Part shown: positions 11,086 through 22,341 of the stretch, one piece after another
How positions within the stretch are numbered: position 1 is the first letter of the stretch
Layout: each line of letters starts with the position of its first letter
DNA from: Allium sativum
Taxonomy: Eukaryota > Streptophyta > Magnoliopsida > Asparagales > Amaryllidaceae
Length of the DNA: 64,000 nucleotides
Direction of reading: 5' to 3'
Assembly (NCBI GenBank): GCA_030737875.1
Contig: CM060919.1
Coordinates: 802,697,160-802,761,159, forward strand
Program-made: the position numbers and the translations under genes
The notes under the pieces: model-generated
What the model was told of the DNA's origin: nothing
What the model saw: only the letters and a program-made list of their open reading frames with translations
The model's database searches: none

Positions 11086-12440
11086 GTGTCGATGAAGAGT
11101 TTTATGGAGATCTGTTTGCCTCCTTCCCAATGGAAAAAGGTGGCAACGAAAAAGATGATAGTAGCAAAAGGAGGGAGACAGAAAGCGTGAGAGGAGACGA
11201 GGAAGGAAAAAGGAAGAATCGAGGGAAGAAGGAAAGGACGAACTGCCCGAGGATCTGGATGGACAGAAAAAGAGACGCTTGAGAAGGCACGATCGAACGT
11301 CTGGAGATATGGAAGAGTTGGATCGTGCGCCCAAGAAAAGGAAAAAAGATAATTCTCACAATCCCGCGGAGAGAAAAGTAGTCGAGCCCTCTCGAACAGT
11401 GATACGTCGTCCCAGTCCTACAGTCGGAACTTCTTCCGCTGATCGATTCCAAGAATTGGAACGAAATTTCCCCGATCTCATTTTTTCTGAGATTGGGCCA
11501 CCCCCCGAAATACAACCATTAACCCATAGCTTTCATCGCCGCATGCGCAATAATTTGGAATATGCCCTATCTCAATATGACGTTATGCTGGAATATGCCG
11601 AGCAAGTGAGTAGAGCATTAAAGGGTAAGCTCGCCGAGATCGCAGGTTTAAAAAGGGACGTTGACAGTGGTAAGAGGACCTTTGGGTTCCTAGAGAAGAA
11701 AATCAAGGATCAAGAGCTACAGGCGGCGGCAGATAAAGAAAAGCATGGGAGAGAGGTCGAAGAATTAAACATTCAGGTTCAACAGAGAGGTCAGGAATGC
11801 AATTCTATGAGAGAAGAGATTGAAACCTTGAAGAGGGATAGAGCTCGACTTGATCTTGAAATTCAGAATTTAAAGACTACCCTTTATTCATCCGAGTAAG
11901 CCAAGGATCAGGCTAAGAAGAATACTGTCGCAGCGATCGAGTCTGCTAGCTATTTGAAGCTTCAACATGATGTTGAAATCGAGACCCTTAAGGCTGAGCA
12001 CGCCCAAGAGAAAGTTGAGTTGGAGAAGGGACATGCTCGTCAAATTCTCTTGTTTTGCGCAAATTTCCTTCGCCACAGGGATTTGTCTTGGATGCCGGGA
12101 TTTCACAGGTCGTTGGTCGACATATGGAAGGTACTCTTATAGGAAGAGAAGAAGGCGGCACAGGGAAGTCTAGTGGATGAAGCGTCATTAATGACCCATA
12201 TTCTGAATGATATGGAATGTTCCATCGTGGTGGAGGCACAAAATCAAGAAAAGAGAATAGCAGAAGCGGAACGTCGCAAGGCGAAAGGAAAATCGGTTTC
12301 CCAAACCGAAGCTAGTGACAGTCGTCCCTATGCTCCCGCATCTTCTGCGCACACGGTTATGGAAAAGGGTTCGTCTTCTATTTTTTCGTCCGACAAAGTC
12401 AAGGCCGCGGAAGGACAGGTGGCCGGATCTAACATGGAAG

Positions 12441-12516
12441 GCAAGCCCCCCTTCCCCCTCTTTTTTAAAATCCATCATCCCCTCCTAATCTGTATATATT
12501 TCCTTTTTTTCTGTAG
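12441..12516 (+). other. Predicted GC-AG intron in the antisense gene
   Basis: Donor AAG|GCAAGC resembles the rare GC-type consensus AG|GCAAGT. The 76-bp interval is pyrimidine-rich and ends TTTTTTTCTGTAG. Whether it is spliced cannot be known from sequence. Confidence 0.4.
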
Positions 12517-12995
12517 GGACTTCTCCGGTTGCTGATAGTGGAGATGAAGGATCTGCTGTTGAGAAGAAAGGCACCACGGATGAAACAGACAAGACTGTAG
12601 GAGTGGAGGAGATTGACTTGGTATCTCCTGATGTCGAGATCGTCGAGGAGTTCAAAAGAGAGGATCGCCCATCCATGGCCGAGATCAAGGATCAGGAAGA
12701 CAAGGGAAATACTGCCACAAAACCAGAACCTATCAAAGATCATGTGATAGCCAGGCCTCTCCAGTTTGTTCCTTCGACCATTCTTTCCGCAGCTCCATTC
12801 CCTGCTACCTCGATGAATCCACAGGCTTCTGCTTCGACTCCTCGTCCCTTTGGTAGCACACTTGGAGGGTCGAGACGTGTGATGACCACCGAAGAAATGC
12901 TGGAGATGATCAGGCAGAAAGAGTTGGCTGAAATGGTGGAGCAAGGACTAATGCCACCCCCGTTTAGGACTTTCTTTTTCTGTATAACTGTCTAA

Positions 12996-13680
12996 TGATG
13001 TATCCCTGATATCGTTGTTTGAATGGTACCTGTCATGTAGTAATATTTTGTGATGATATCAGGGTATTATGAATGAAAATCAACTTATTTCGTAAGTAAC
13101 GATAACATGTGTAACATATATGTCGTGTGAATCTCATGGTTATGTTTTCAATGTCAAGGCTGAGTCACCCTTTGCCCTTGTCGGGGGAGCTTGCTATTTC
13201 TTTTGCCCCCAGTGTCGGGTAGATACTTGAGTGATGATCTCCCCGTCGATCTCAAGAAGTCCAATCCTTAATCGAGGTTTGGGTGCAATTAAGCAAGGGC
13301 GCCATCAGGCTTTTATACTTATCCTTTGGTCAATAAAGGGTAAAGTTTTATTGTTTGAGCGGTCTTTTGTCAAGGTGCACCATTCACGCTCGATTGTCGT
13401 TTATACTCTTCATCAAGTCAATGAGGTCGGGAGTTGAGTCCTGATGGTCGATCAGTATGCCCGGATGGACGTCGACTTTTATCCTAGATTTATTCAAGGT
13501 AAAAGTTGTAAGATAAGTCATTTAATCGCAATCACTAGCTCTTTATAATTACAACAAATCAAAGCAGGAACGGAGACTCTTATTAATATGCTAGCGCGAT
13601 TAATGTTGATCGCTTATTACAATGCTAAGAAACAAATAAATCAACATTCTAAATGCAGAAAGAAAGCAAAAACATAAATT
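12996..13680. other. Non-coding spacer between antisense gene and Tat 2 integrase
   Basis: No domain recognised on either strand. The two genes converge here (plus-strand gene ends near 12995, minus-strand integrase ends at 13681), so both should terminate in this 0.7-kb interval. No LTR edge is visible. Confidence 0.5.
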
Positions 13681-14990
13681 CTAAGAGAGATAATGTCGTA
13701 AATGCTCCGCATTCCATGCTCTTTGAAACGGCTCGCCATCCACAGTTATTAATCTAAAACTTCCATCACCGAGCTTTCTCTGAATGACGTAAAGTCCTTC
13801 CCACCTCGGGCCCATATGCACGGGGACTGGAAAGATTCGTTTCAAGACCAGGTCGCCTACTTCGAAGGTCTTTGGTCGGACTTTTTGGTTATAATATCGA
13901 GCGACTCTTTGTCTGTGGGCCTGGGCACGAAGGTTCGCTTCCTCTCTTTTTTCGTCGACCATGTCCAAGGACGTCAAGAGAAGTGCCTTATTAGTCAGGG
14001 GATCATAGTAGGTCGTCCGGTGAGTCGGGACATCAAGCTCGATCGGAAGGACTGCTTCAGACCCTTATGACAAAGCAAAGGGGGTATGCCCTGTACCGGT
14101 CTTATGGGTAGTACGATACGCCCATAATGCCAAGGGTAACTCAGCCGTTTCTTCAAAATGGTTTTAATGATCTTATTGACCGCTTCAACTTGACCATTGG
14201 ATTGAGGATGCGCGACTGCGGTGTATTTCTTTTCAATATGATATTTCTCACAAAAATCTCGAAATTCCAGACTATCAAACTGAGTTCCGTTATCCGTGAC
14301 AATGGTTCTTGGTACTCCATATCGACATATAATGTTCCCGACGATAAAGTTGATAACCTTCTTTGTTGTAATCGTAGTCATATGCTCGGCTTCTGCCAAT
14401 TTTATGAAGTAGTATACCGCCACAATCGCGTACCTAGCACCCTCTTTCGAAATAGGCAAAGTTCCAACGATGTCAATTCCCCACATAGCGAACGACTAAG
14501 GGCTTGTCATCTGGGTAATATTCGTTGGGGGCGCCCATGGGATTTGCGCAAACTTCTAGCACTTATCGCACTTTTTGGCATAGTTGGCGGCGTCCTTATT
14601 AACGGTCGACCAGAAGTATCCATAACGCAGTATTTCCCGGGCCAGGGCTTGCCACCCGATGTGTGCTCCACAATCCCCCTCATGTACTTCCTGCAGTATT
14701 CTTTTGATGTCATTGTTGGCTATACATCGGAACATAGGAACATAAAACCCTCTTCTATAGAGTTGGCCTTGCTGAAAAAGATACCTGGAAGCTTGTCGTA
14801 CCAAAGCTCGCCTTTCGTTTTTCTTTTCGGGCAACTGCCCGTGGAGAAGGAAATTTTTGATGGGAGTCATCCATGATTCTTCTTCGGGCTCGACATCCGT
14901 CTGATCGACATCCATCTGGTCAATGCTTGGTACTTTCAAGATTTCTATGGGAACTAACTCTGTCTCGTTCGGATATTCTGAACTGGCCAG
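13681..14990 (-). pseudogene. Tat element 2 integrase (broken)
   Basis: Integrase in three pieces: the zinc finger at the end of the frame 14556-15383 (HEGDCGAH ... CDKC), the catalytic core at 13995-14486 and the C-terminal part at 13681-13977 (VGDLVLKR, RWEGLYVI). The DDE triad is intact: D4 in WGID, the Asp of TDNGTQF and the Glu of NGQVEAVNK. The neighbouring conserved Asp of VDYF is Tyr here (AVYYF). Stops separate the finger and core near 14490-14560, and the core loses frame after ILKKRL. The domain order matches Tat element 1, with about half the residues shared by eye. Confidence 0.92.
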
Positions 14991-14999
14991 TTTTGCTAG

Positions 15000-16620
15000 C
15001 CTATCTACTTTCTGGTTTTCTACCCGAGGAATATGGGAAATGTTGTATCGATCGAAGTTCCGTAGAAACTTCTCGACTTCATTGAGGTAAGAAGTCAGTT
15101 GTTCTCCTCCGGTAATGAATTCCTTTAGGACTTGGCAGACTACAAGCTGTGAGTCACAAAAGATGTCGAGCGATGTTATCTTCAGGTCTTTCGCTAGTTT
15201 GAGCCCAGCAATCAGAGCTTCGTACTCAGAGTCGTTATTGTTTGCCAAAAACTCTAACCTCAGACCATAATAAATCGAGCGCCTTTCAGGGGACAAAAGT
15301 ACTATGCCGGCTCCCGAGCGCTGTTTATTTTGGGCCCCATCCGTGTAAAGTTTCCAGCTGATTGGCTCCTGATCGACCCTCATAGGCTCGGGGGCATCAT
15401 CTTGACACTCTTCCTCCGGGGTCGTAAATTCTGCTATGAAATCAGCTAAGACTTTTCCTTGGATTGACTTCCGAGGAATAAACGTTAGGTCGAACTGGCT
15501 TAATTCAATATTCCATTTTAGCAGTCTTCCGCTTGCTTCTGGTCATTGTAAGGTTTGTCGAAGAGGCTGATCAGTGAATATTTTAATTGGATGGGCCTAG
15601 AAGTAGTGCCGAAGCTTCCTCGAGGTGATTAGTAAACTATAGGCCAGTTTTTTGATTCTAGGATAATTACGTTCAGCTCCGGTCAATTTCTTACTCACAT
15701 AATAGACCGGTCGCTGCACTCGATCCTCTTCGCGGACCAGGACTGAGCTAATTGCATGTGCGGATACTGCTAAATAGACGAACAAGTCTTCATGGTCAAC
15801 AGGTTTGGATAGAATAAGAGGCTTTCAAGATGGTCAAGCAGATTTCGGAAGGCTTCGACACAGTCGGGCGTCCATGCAAAGTTCCGTTTCCCCCTTTTTA
15901 TTAGTTCAAAGAAGGGCAGGCATTTATCAGTGGCTTTTGAGATGAATCGTCCCATAGCTGCTACCTTTCCTGCTAAACTCTGAACATCCTTTATCCGGCG
16001 AGGCTCCTGAATTCCCTTAAGGGCTGCAATTTGAGCAGGATTGATCTCGATTCCATGGGAACTTACAATGAAGCCGAGGAATTTGCCCGACGTCACTCCA
16101 AAAGAACATTTTAACGAATTTAGTTTCATTCTGTATTTCCGAAGGATGTTAAACATCCTTGACAGGTCACTCACATGCTCGGATGATTGTTTCGACTTTA
16201 CCAACATATCATCAACATACACCTCCATCGTTTTCCCAATTTGATCATGAAACTTTCGATTAACTAGCCTTTGATAGGTAGCTCCTGCGTTTTTTAGTCC
16301 AAAAGGCATCACCACATAACAATATAGTCCGAGGTCAGTTATGAAGCTGGTTTGTTCTTGATCAGGGACATGCATGGCGATTTGGTTGTATCCGGAATAT
16401 GCATCCATGAATGAAAGTAGCTCGTGCCCGGCGGTGGAGTCGACTAACTGATCTATTCTGGGCAACGGGAAGCTGTCCTTAGGACATGCCTTATTTAAAT
16501 CGGAAAAGTCAATACAGGTTCTCCACTTCCCATTAGCCTTCTTCACCAATACCGGGTTGGCTATCCAGTCGGGATAGGTTGAATCCCGGATGAATCCATT
16601 GGCTTATAACTTCCCGATCT
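15000..16620 (-). pseudogene. Tat element 2 reverse transcriptase, RNase H and archaeal-type RNase H
   Basis: The RT frame 15770-16549 begins VKKANGKWRTCIDFSDLNKA, with YVDD at residues 111-114. The Ty3-type RNase H is at 15597-15785 in another frame. The archaeal-type RNase H is at about 15008-15383 with acids in YTDG, YEAL, CDSQ and KVDRLA. A frameshift lies between RT and RNase H (15770-15785), a stop near 15540 and a TAA near 16603, just upstream of the RT. The dual RNase H again places the element in the Tat lineage. Confidence 0.93.
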
Positions 16621-17258
16621 CCTCTTTTAAATCTCTTGACCTTTCAGGGCCCAACATTCGCCTTTTCTGTTTTACAGGAGTATACTTTGGGTCGATGCTG
16701 AGGGAGTGAGTTATAATTGATGGAGATATCCCACACATGTCGGCGTGGATCCAGGCGAACACGTCTAAATTCACCCAAAGGAATTCACTTAGCTCCTTTA
16801 TCTGGAAGGGATCAAGATGAGACCCGATCTTTAGAACTTTATTAGGATCACAGTCATCGATCGAGACTTCTATAGTAGCCTCATTTGGAGCCGCTTTTCT
16901 ACACCCCGACTCGTCATCATCCCGTGGGTCGATGTCTTCGACCTCATAGGACGACGGTCCTAGCCGAGGTGTTTCCTGTAATTGCTATGCTTCCTTCCCC
17001 TCCCCTGGGGGAGAAGATTTTTCAGGTTCCTTGTTGCCGCTGCTCCTTAACTCCTTCCACTCTGCCATATAAAAGGCTCGGCCTGTTACTTGGTCTCCTC
17101 GCACTGTTCCGATCCCACTGTCGGTAGGAAACTTCAAAAGCAAACACCAAGGGGCGATATAGGCTCAGAACACCGCCAGGGCAGGTCGTCCCAAAAAGGC
17201 ATTATAGTGAGAGTTGATATTCATTACCACAAATGGTAGAATCCTAACTCTTCATCTT
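16621..17258 (-). pseudogene. Tat element 2 protease C-terminus and linker, left of the E1 insertion
   Basis: Translating the minus strand gives the conserved YNAFLGRPAL motif near 17190-17215, then a linker with several stops, then the RT start. The segment ends abruptly at 17258, where E1 begins. The N-terminal half of the same protease is at 35202-35611. Confidence 0.8.
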
Positions 17259-17654
17259 TGTAACAACCCTGAATTTTGGGGCCAATTAAAAAAATTTATT
17301 TTAGAAATTTTAATGAATTTAGAATATTTATTTTAAATAATAACGACGAAAAATTCTATTTTAATTGAAGGTAAAACGAATAAATTTTATTTAATTATAA
17401 AAGGAGTTTAAAACAGCGCTGTAGTTTGAAAATTTGATTTTGAACTTTGACTGACTGTAGAGATGCAAAATAAATCAGAATTGAGCGAAACCGGAAATAA
17501 TTAAATCTGTTTAATCAAATCTTTCTAACGAATCTGAAAAATTGAAATTTCACTTTATATATTGAAAGTTATGGCCAGTTTAAAATTTAGAAAAGTCGCT
17601 GTAGAATTTATATATATTTTAATATAATATATTGGCCTTAAAAATAGCCATTTT

Positions 17655-17935
17655 GCAAATGACCTCGGTTTTCGACGAAACCATTTTTGTTGGAACCAGA
17701 ATGTCGAATTATTGCTAAGTTTAATTTTCCAGAATTTTTCGAATTAATATGTGAGCGTGGCAAAAGAAAATGTGTTTTGACCATTTCAGTTAAATCAGAT
17801 CGACCAGAAAATGACCATTTTTCAAACAGTCTCGGAATTCGACAAAATTAGTTTTGTTAGGACTGTATCATCAAAACATAACTAGAAATAATTTTTTTGA
17901 ATTTTCGGAGTCCATATGTGGCCCCGGCGTATTTA
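17655..17935 (+). repeat. Duplicated palindrome module in E1 LTR A
   Basis: Two diverged copies in tandem, 167 bp apart (TTCGACGAAA at 17671, TTCGACAAAA at 17838). Each runs from CCATTTTKCAAA through the TTCGACRAAA...TTTTGTTRG core to a (C/G)ATATGTG block followed by GGC or GGCC. The same doubled module occurs in LTR B, S1, S2, both E2 LTRs and the LTR at 62336. Confidence 0.8.
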
Positions 17936-18159
17936 AATGTACGGTGGAAATTAAATTATTAATTTAATATTGTAATTTTAATAAAACACGCAGCATACTT
18001 CAGAATTGGGCCAAGGGGCATAGCCCATCGCGTTCAGAATGCGTCAAAACCTTAAGGTTGACACTAACTGGGCCTGATTTGGAGACAGTCCGAAATTCAC
18101 CTTTAAAGCACGAAAATCGAGATTTATTATTAAAATAATAAAAATAAAACCCGAATTTA

Positions 18160-18545
18160 TTTTCTACAGCCGCCGCACCATATGAAACCAATGGCCGATT
18201 TCATCCCATTTTCATTCCCAAATATCTTTCAATCAGCTCAGTTAAATTCAAATCTTCAAAAGGGAAATCAAAGAGCACAACGAGCTCTATAATACCAACG
18301 GTTACGATCAATTCTGGCATCACGGATTAGGGGCTCTAGGTGCCTAAACATTGGCCGCTCGCATGAGGATCGAGGGCGGAGGAAACGACCGAACAGGCCG
18401 AGGCTGGGCGTGGAGGTGCGGCTCACGAGGGGCTTGGGCGTGGTGTTGTCTGATCGGGTTCTGGTGGGTTGTGGCGACGAGGAGGTGAAGCCCAAGGCTT
18501 CGACGTTGGGTTCAAGGGGGCGGCCTAGTTTCCTGGAGTAAACGA
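18160..18545 (+). other. GC-rich exon-like block in E1 LTR A
   Basis: A sharp rise in GC within an AT-rich LTR, beginning near CTACAGCCGCCGCACC and ending near CTGGAGTAAACG, followed immediately by AT-rich DNA. Blocks of similar size occupy the same relative place in the other giant LTR families. There is no protein I can recognise in either direction. Confidence 0.5.
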
Positions 18546-19109
18546 TGTAGAGGAAAGGTCATTAACTCATTTAATTATTATTATTTAAATTATTTTAAAG
18601 TGTAATTAAACTTTAAAAATTCACAACTGTTTCAAACCTTATCGAAATTCAGCAAACTGAAATGTGTTGGAATCCTTTTGTCAAGCTCTACACAATGAAA
18701 CTGACCGGATCTAAAAACAGGCACTTTGAATTTTCAGCCAAATCGATGTGAGAATATCTGATTTTTATAATTTAATTAATTTAATTAATTGTTCTATCGT
18801 TGTTAAATAATTATATGTATGTTATTTATTCAGATCTGTGCTGTGATGAATTTTGCTTGTTTTCTGATGAATTTTATTGCATTGTATTATTTAGATCTGT
18901 TATCGTACGATCTAGATCTATATGAATCCGATAAAAATCATCGTGTTCTGTAAATTATATTAAACTAGAATTTTAGTCCAATTAAAAATTGTGACTTGAC
19001 TGTAAATCGGATTAGATCAGAAAATTTTAATCTAATGAGAATATTATATAGACTGTGTTTATTTAGGGACAAATGGTTAAGCATTTTATTTGTAGATATA
19101 GATAAAATT

Positions 19110-20960
19110 AGAAAACCACATTTTATTTACACTACATGTGTAAATAAAAAGACAAACTTGTTTTATACATTTTTATTTATATCTCATGGGTAAATAAAAA
19201 GGCAAAATTTGTAAACTCATTTTTATTTACATGTTGTATGTAAAACAAAATATTTATTTTGTTAAATAGAAGGGTATGTCATAACAAAATGTTCATTTTG
19301 TTAAATAGAAAATTGTTAAAGTAAAAGAAAAATAACATTTTAGATATAAAATGTTGAGATTGGTTAAAATAACAATTTAGTTATAAAATGTTAAGTAGAC
19401 AAAATATAACTCTTTATATATTTTGTTGTGCTAGAATTGACGACAATCAAAACTATCTTTTATTTGTTTTCGTTGAAATGTTAGAAAGATTTAACATAAA
19501 GTATTCCTTTTATGTTAAAATAAAATGTTAAGAAGGATTTAACATAAAATATCCTTTTTATGTTAATATGAATGGTTAAAAATATTTACATATAAAAATA
19601 AGCTTTTATATGATATGAGAAAACATAGCAAAAGGTTAACAAATAAATGTTCTTTTGTTTGATATTAGAATATTACTAGATCAAAATGTCGTTAAATTAT
19701 AAAGTCATTAAAACTAGAAGGTCATTAGATGAAAAAAGTTCATTAGAATTCATAGAAAATATGTTTCCATATAAAATATCCTCATTATATGACATTAGAA
19801 TTCATCACTTTTATTTAAGAATGGCACGTGAATTAAAAACATCAATTTTGTTAGAAGTGCCATGTAAAATAATATTTTTAGTACAACAATTATAATGATT
19901 AATTAAAATTGTACTTGGACACGAGGTCAGGTCACATTTGTGGTGGAAGTCTGCCCGGACCCGACCGGCAAATCCAGCAGCCACAAATGTTGGGCTTAAT
20001 GTGAGAGGTCCAAGTGCGCAAATACAAATTGGGGCAAGACACGAGGTTAAGCTCGACTTGTGGGATAAGTCTGCCCGGAACCGACCGGCCCATCCAGCAT
20101 TCGCAAGTTGCAGGCTTAATGTGAGAGGTCTGGCCCATATTAAAATATAAATGGTTAAATAGAAAATGGACATTATTTACACTGTCATGAGTTAAATTAG
20201 AAAAATACATTATTTTCACCATCATGTTTAAAGAAGAGAAAATTACATTTTTATGTAATTAGATTAAAAGAAGAAATTTATATTTTTATGTACTTAAGAT
20301 GAAGGGAAAGAAAGAAAATTACATCTTTACGTAATTAAAACCAAAAGTAAGAAATTTACATTTTTATGAAATTAAGATTAAAGGTAAAAGTTACATTTTT
20401 AATGTAAATTAGATTAAAAGGGAAAAATTACATTTTTCATGCATGCAGATTAAAAGTGGAAAATTACATTTTTATGTAATTGGATTTTAATTAAAAAGAA
20501 TAAGGATATGAAATTACATTTTTATGTAATTGGATTTTCATTAAAAAGATTAAAGATATGAAAATTATATTTTCACATAAATAGATTAACACACAAAATT
20601 ATCGTTTTGTTTGTAATATAAAATTATTATTTTTGTTTTGCATTGAAAAGATAATAAAATTATCAATTTTGTTACATTGAAATAAACAAACAAAATACTC
20701 ATTCTTGTAGAAGTAAAGGTGAATGAACAAAAAAATATTCGTTTGTTGAAATTGAAATGAAACACAAAAATGCTCATTTTTGTTGGAATTGGTATGATAA
20801 ACAAGAAAATGTACATTGTTGTGTATAAGATGTGTATGTGTATGAAAATAAATGGTGTGTACATTGTACGTTAATATTGTATATACGAATAGGAATATTT
20901 TTCGTTAGAAAAATGTAGTGAAATAAAATACATTTCATTACACATTATAAACATTTCGAT
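19110..20960 (+). repeat. Array of perfect short inverted repeats in E1 LTR A
   Basis: At least 15 separate stem-loops with arms of 7-12 bp follow each other about every 50-100 bp. Examples: TTTTATTTACAC (19121-19132) pairs with 19138-19149 across a 5-nt loop; AACAAAATG (19283-19291) with CATTTTGTT (19294-19302); AACATTTTA (19334-19342) with TAAAATGTT; TTAACATAAAA with TTTTATGTTAA near 19550. Between 20230 and 20540 there are repeated AATTACAT-TTTT-ATGTAATT units. The arm sequences differ from stem to stem, so it is not one tandem repeat. The same series occurs in LTR B, split at 25582/32305. Confidence 0.8.
19918..20157 (+). repeat. 120-bp tandem duplication within E1 LTR A
   Basis: Two imperfect units with a period of 120 bp, each with GACACGAGGT, GTCTGCCCGGA, CGACCGGC, ATCCAGCA and TTAATGTGAGAGGTC in the same order. 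They are GC-richer than their surroundings and sit inside the inverted-repeat array. LTR B has the same pair at about 32469-32700. Confidence 0.85.
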
Positions 20961-22197
20961 AGGTTGTGAAACAAAACATTCACTACTTGTTATATAATTA
21001 CGTTAATGAAATGGAATTTAATTATTTTTATATATAAAAAAATAAAGATAAATCGTTACAAATTACCAATAACGATATGAAATGATTTCCAACTTATATG
21101 TATACGAGAATTATTTGGAAAGTCCGAGTCTATCTCATTCTAAATAATTTAAGCGACGTTTAAAATTCAAGTTTTGAAGACAACGATAGAAGACCGACGA
21201 TCTTCATATCGAATGGACTATGACTGTTGATGCCCGTGATTGGAGTAGCTACCTTGAAGGGGATACAGTGGAGGCCATCCGGACGTAGTGTTGATTTGTA
21301 CGGATTTGGCTTTCGCTCAGACCCAGAGCATAAGTTTATAAATGGATGTGTGTCTGACGTTGAATTTTGTTCTATGTAAATTGATTTCTATTAATATACG
21401 ACCGTTGGTGGCGGAGAATTTATTCTCTTGCTTAACACCCTTAGAGGTTGTGTATTAATAGTTATCAATCGCATGGCGTGAATTGTCAACGTGGCACGCT
21501 AAGATGAAGATGATCAAGGCTTTGTTGAAAAGCAGGCCTTGTGGTTATAACATTACTTCGCGGGCCTCACAACCTGATTGAGTCTAAAACGGGAGAAGGG
21601 AATGCAAGGAGAGCAGCACGTTTCTTTCTAGCTAGAAGTGGTGTCGGTGCTTAAAGTGGCTGATATTTACTTATGTGGATGATGGAATGTGGCGTGCCTC
21701 GGATGTTAGGTCCTATAGGACAGGAAACGTGTGTTCAGGAATAACTAATCCACAAACCGCAAGTGTGGACCGGCCCTGCAGGATCCAAGGGTTCACTGCG
21801 GGGAATCCTGAGACATTAGCTAGAGTGTCTCAAATCGGTAAGGAGCTCCTCCCTAGCCTTGACTCATGATGGAAACCCAATTTCCAATACGACCTCATGC
21901 GGTTTTGATTGTAGAACTAGTATGGTGACATTGTAGGATGGGGTACTGTGCCGTCTATGATTGATACATTATGATTGAAATGTTTTTGAAACATATATAC
22001 ACTAATAATAATATCAAACCCGTTTTTATCGTATCAAGCATTTTTAACCATTATAAGGTAAAACCCTATCCTTCGTTTTGCGTTGCATTGTGTGATGGGA
22101 CTTGGGTCTTATAATGGTTTCATTTTTCCAAAAAGCATTGCGTTGTTTTACGATTTACTTTTAATTATGCACGACAATCCATTGGAGTAAACCCATT

Positions 22198-22341
22198 CCG
22201 CGTTAGCGGCGTGGTCCTTGGATTTGCCTTATTGCTATTAGTTATATTAGTTAAGAATTCTCACACCAGTCCCATGACTGACTCGTAGTTTGTTTCACTT
22301 TGCAAACTCGGGTGCCCTCTTTTTCACACGGGCAGTCGAGT
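22198..22341 (+). promoter_or_regulatory. Two conserved hairpins near the E1 LTR 3' end
   Basis: Hairpin 1: CCGCGTTAGCGG (22198-22209). Hairpin 2: ACTCGGGTGCCC (22306-22317) faces GGGCAGTCGAGT (22330-22341), giving stems TGCCC/GGGCA and ACTCG/CGAGT. Both recur in other giant LTRs with compensatory or near-identical sequence (see findings). The role is unknown; RNA processing, polyadenylation or packaging are possible. Confidence 0.6.

Larger units (their letters stand above)
9531..12995 (+). pseudogene. Antisense-oriented accessory gene of Tat element 2 (putative gypsy-type transposon protein), intron-containing, damaged
   Basis: A plus-strand gene opposite in direction to the surrounding Tat pol. 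The first frame (ATG 9531 to 10313) has the pattern of the plant 'putative gypsy-type transposon' domain (Transposase_28-like): PPFPSFIVDFLCRMNLAPMQ, then YGILLSTCYLYLKYLG. Later frames are charged and Lys/Glu-rich, and 11279-11899 looks like a long coiled coil (ALKGKLAEIAGLKRDVDSG). Two introns are supported: 10987-11085 (GAAG|GT ... TTGCAG) restores a continuous frame, and 12441-12516 is a candidate GC-AG intron (AAG|GCAAGC ... CTGTAG). The last frame is 12603-12995. Frame changes near 10313-10350 and 11250-11290 are either further introns or damage. Antisense genes at the 3' end are known in some Tat elements (for example Grande). Function is unknown. Confidence 0.6.

Noticed and set aside
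21675..21869. 64-65-aa frame conserved in E1 LTR A and B (also 34227-34424)
   Set aside because: The conservation is at DNA level and extends beyond the frame; in S1 and S2 the same block is not open in that frame. Treated as a non-coding conserved LTR segment.
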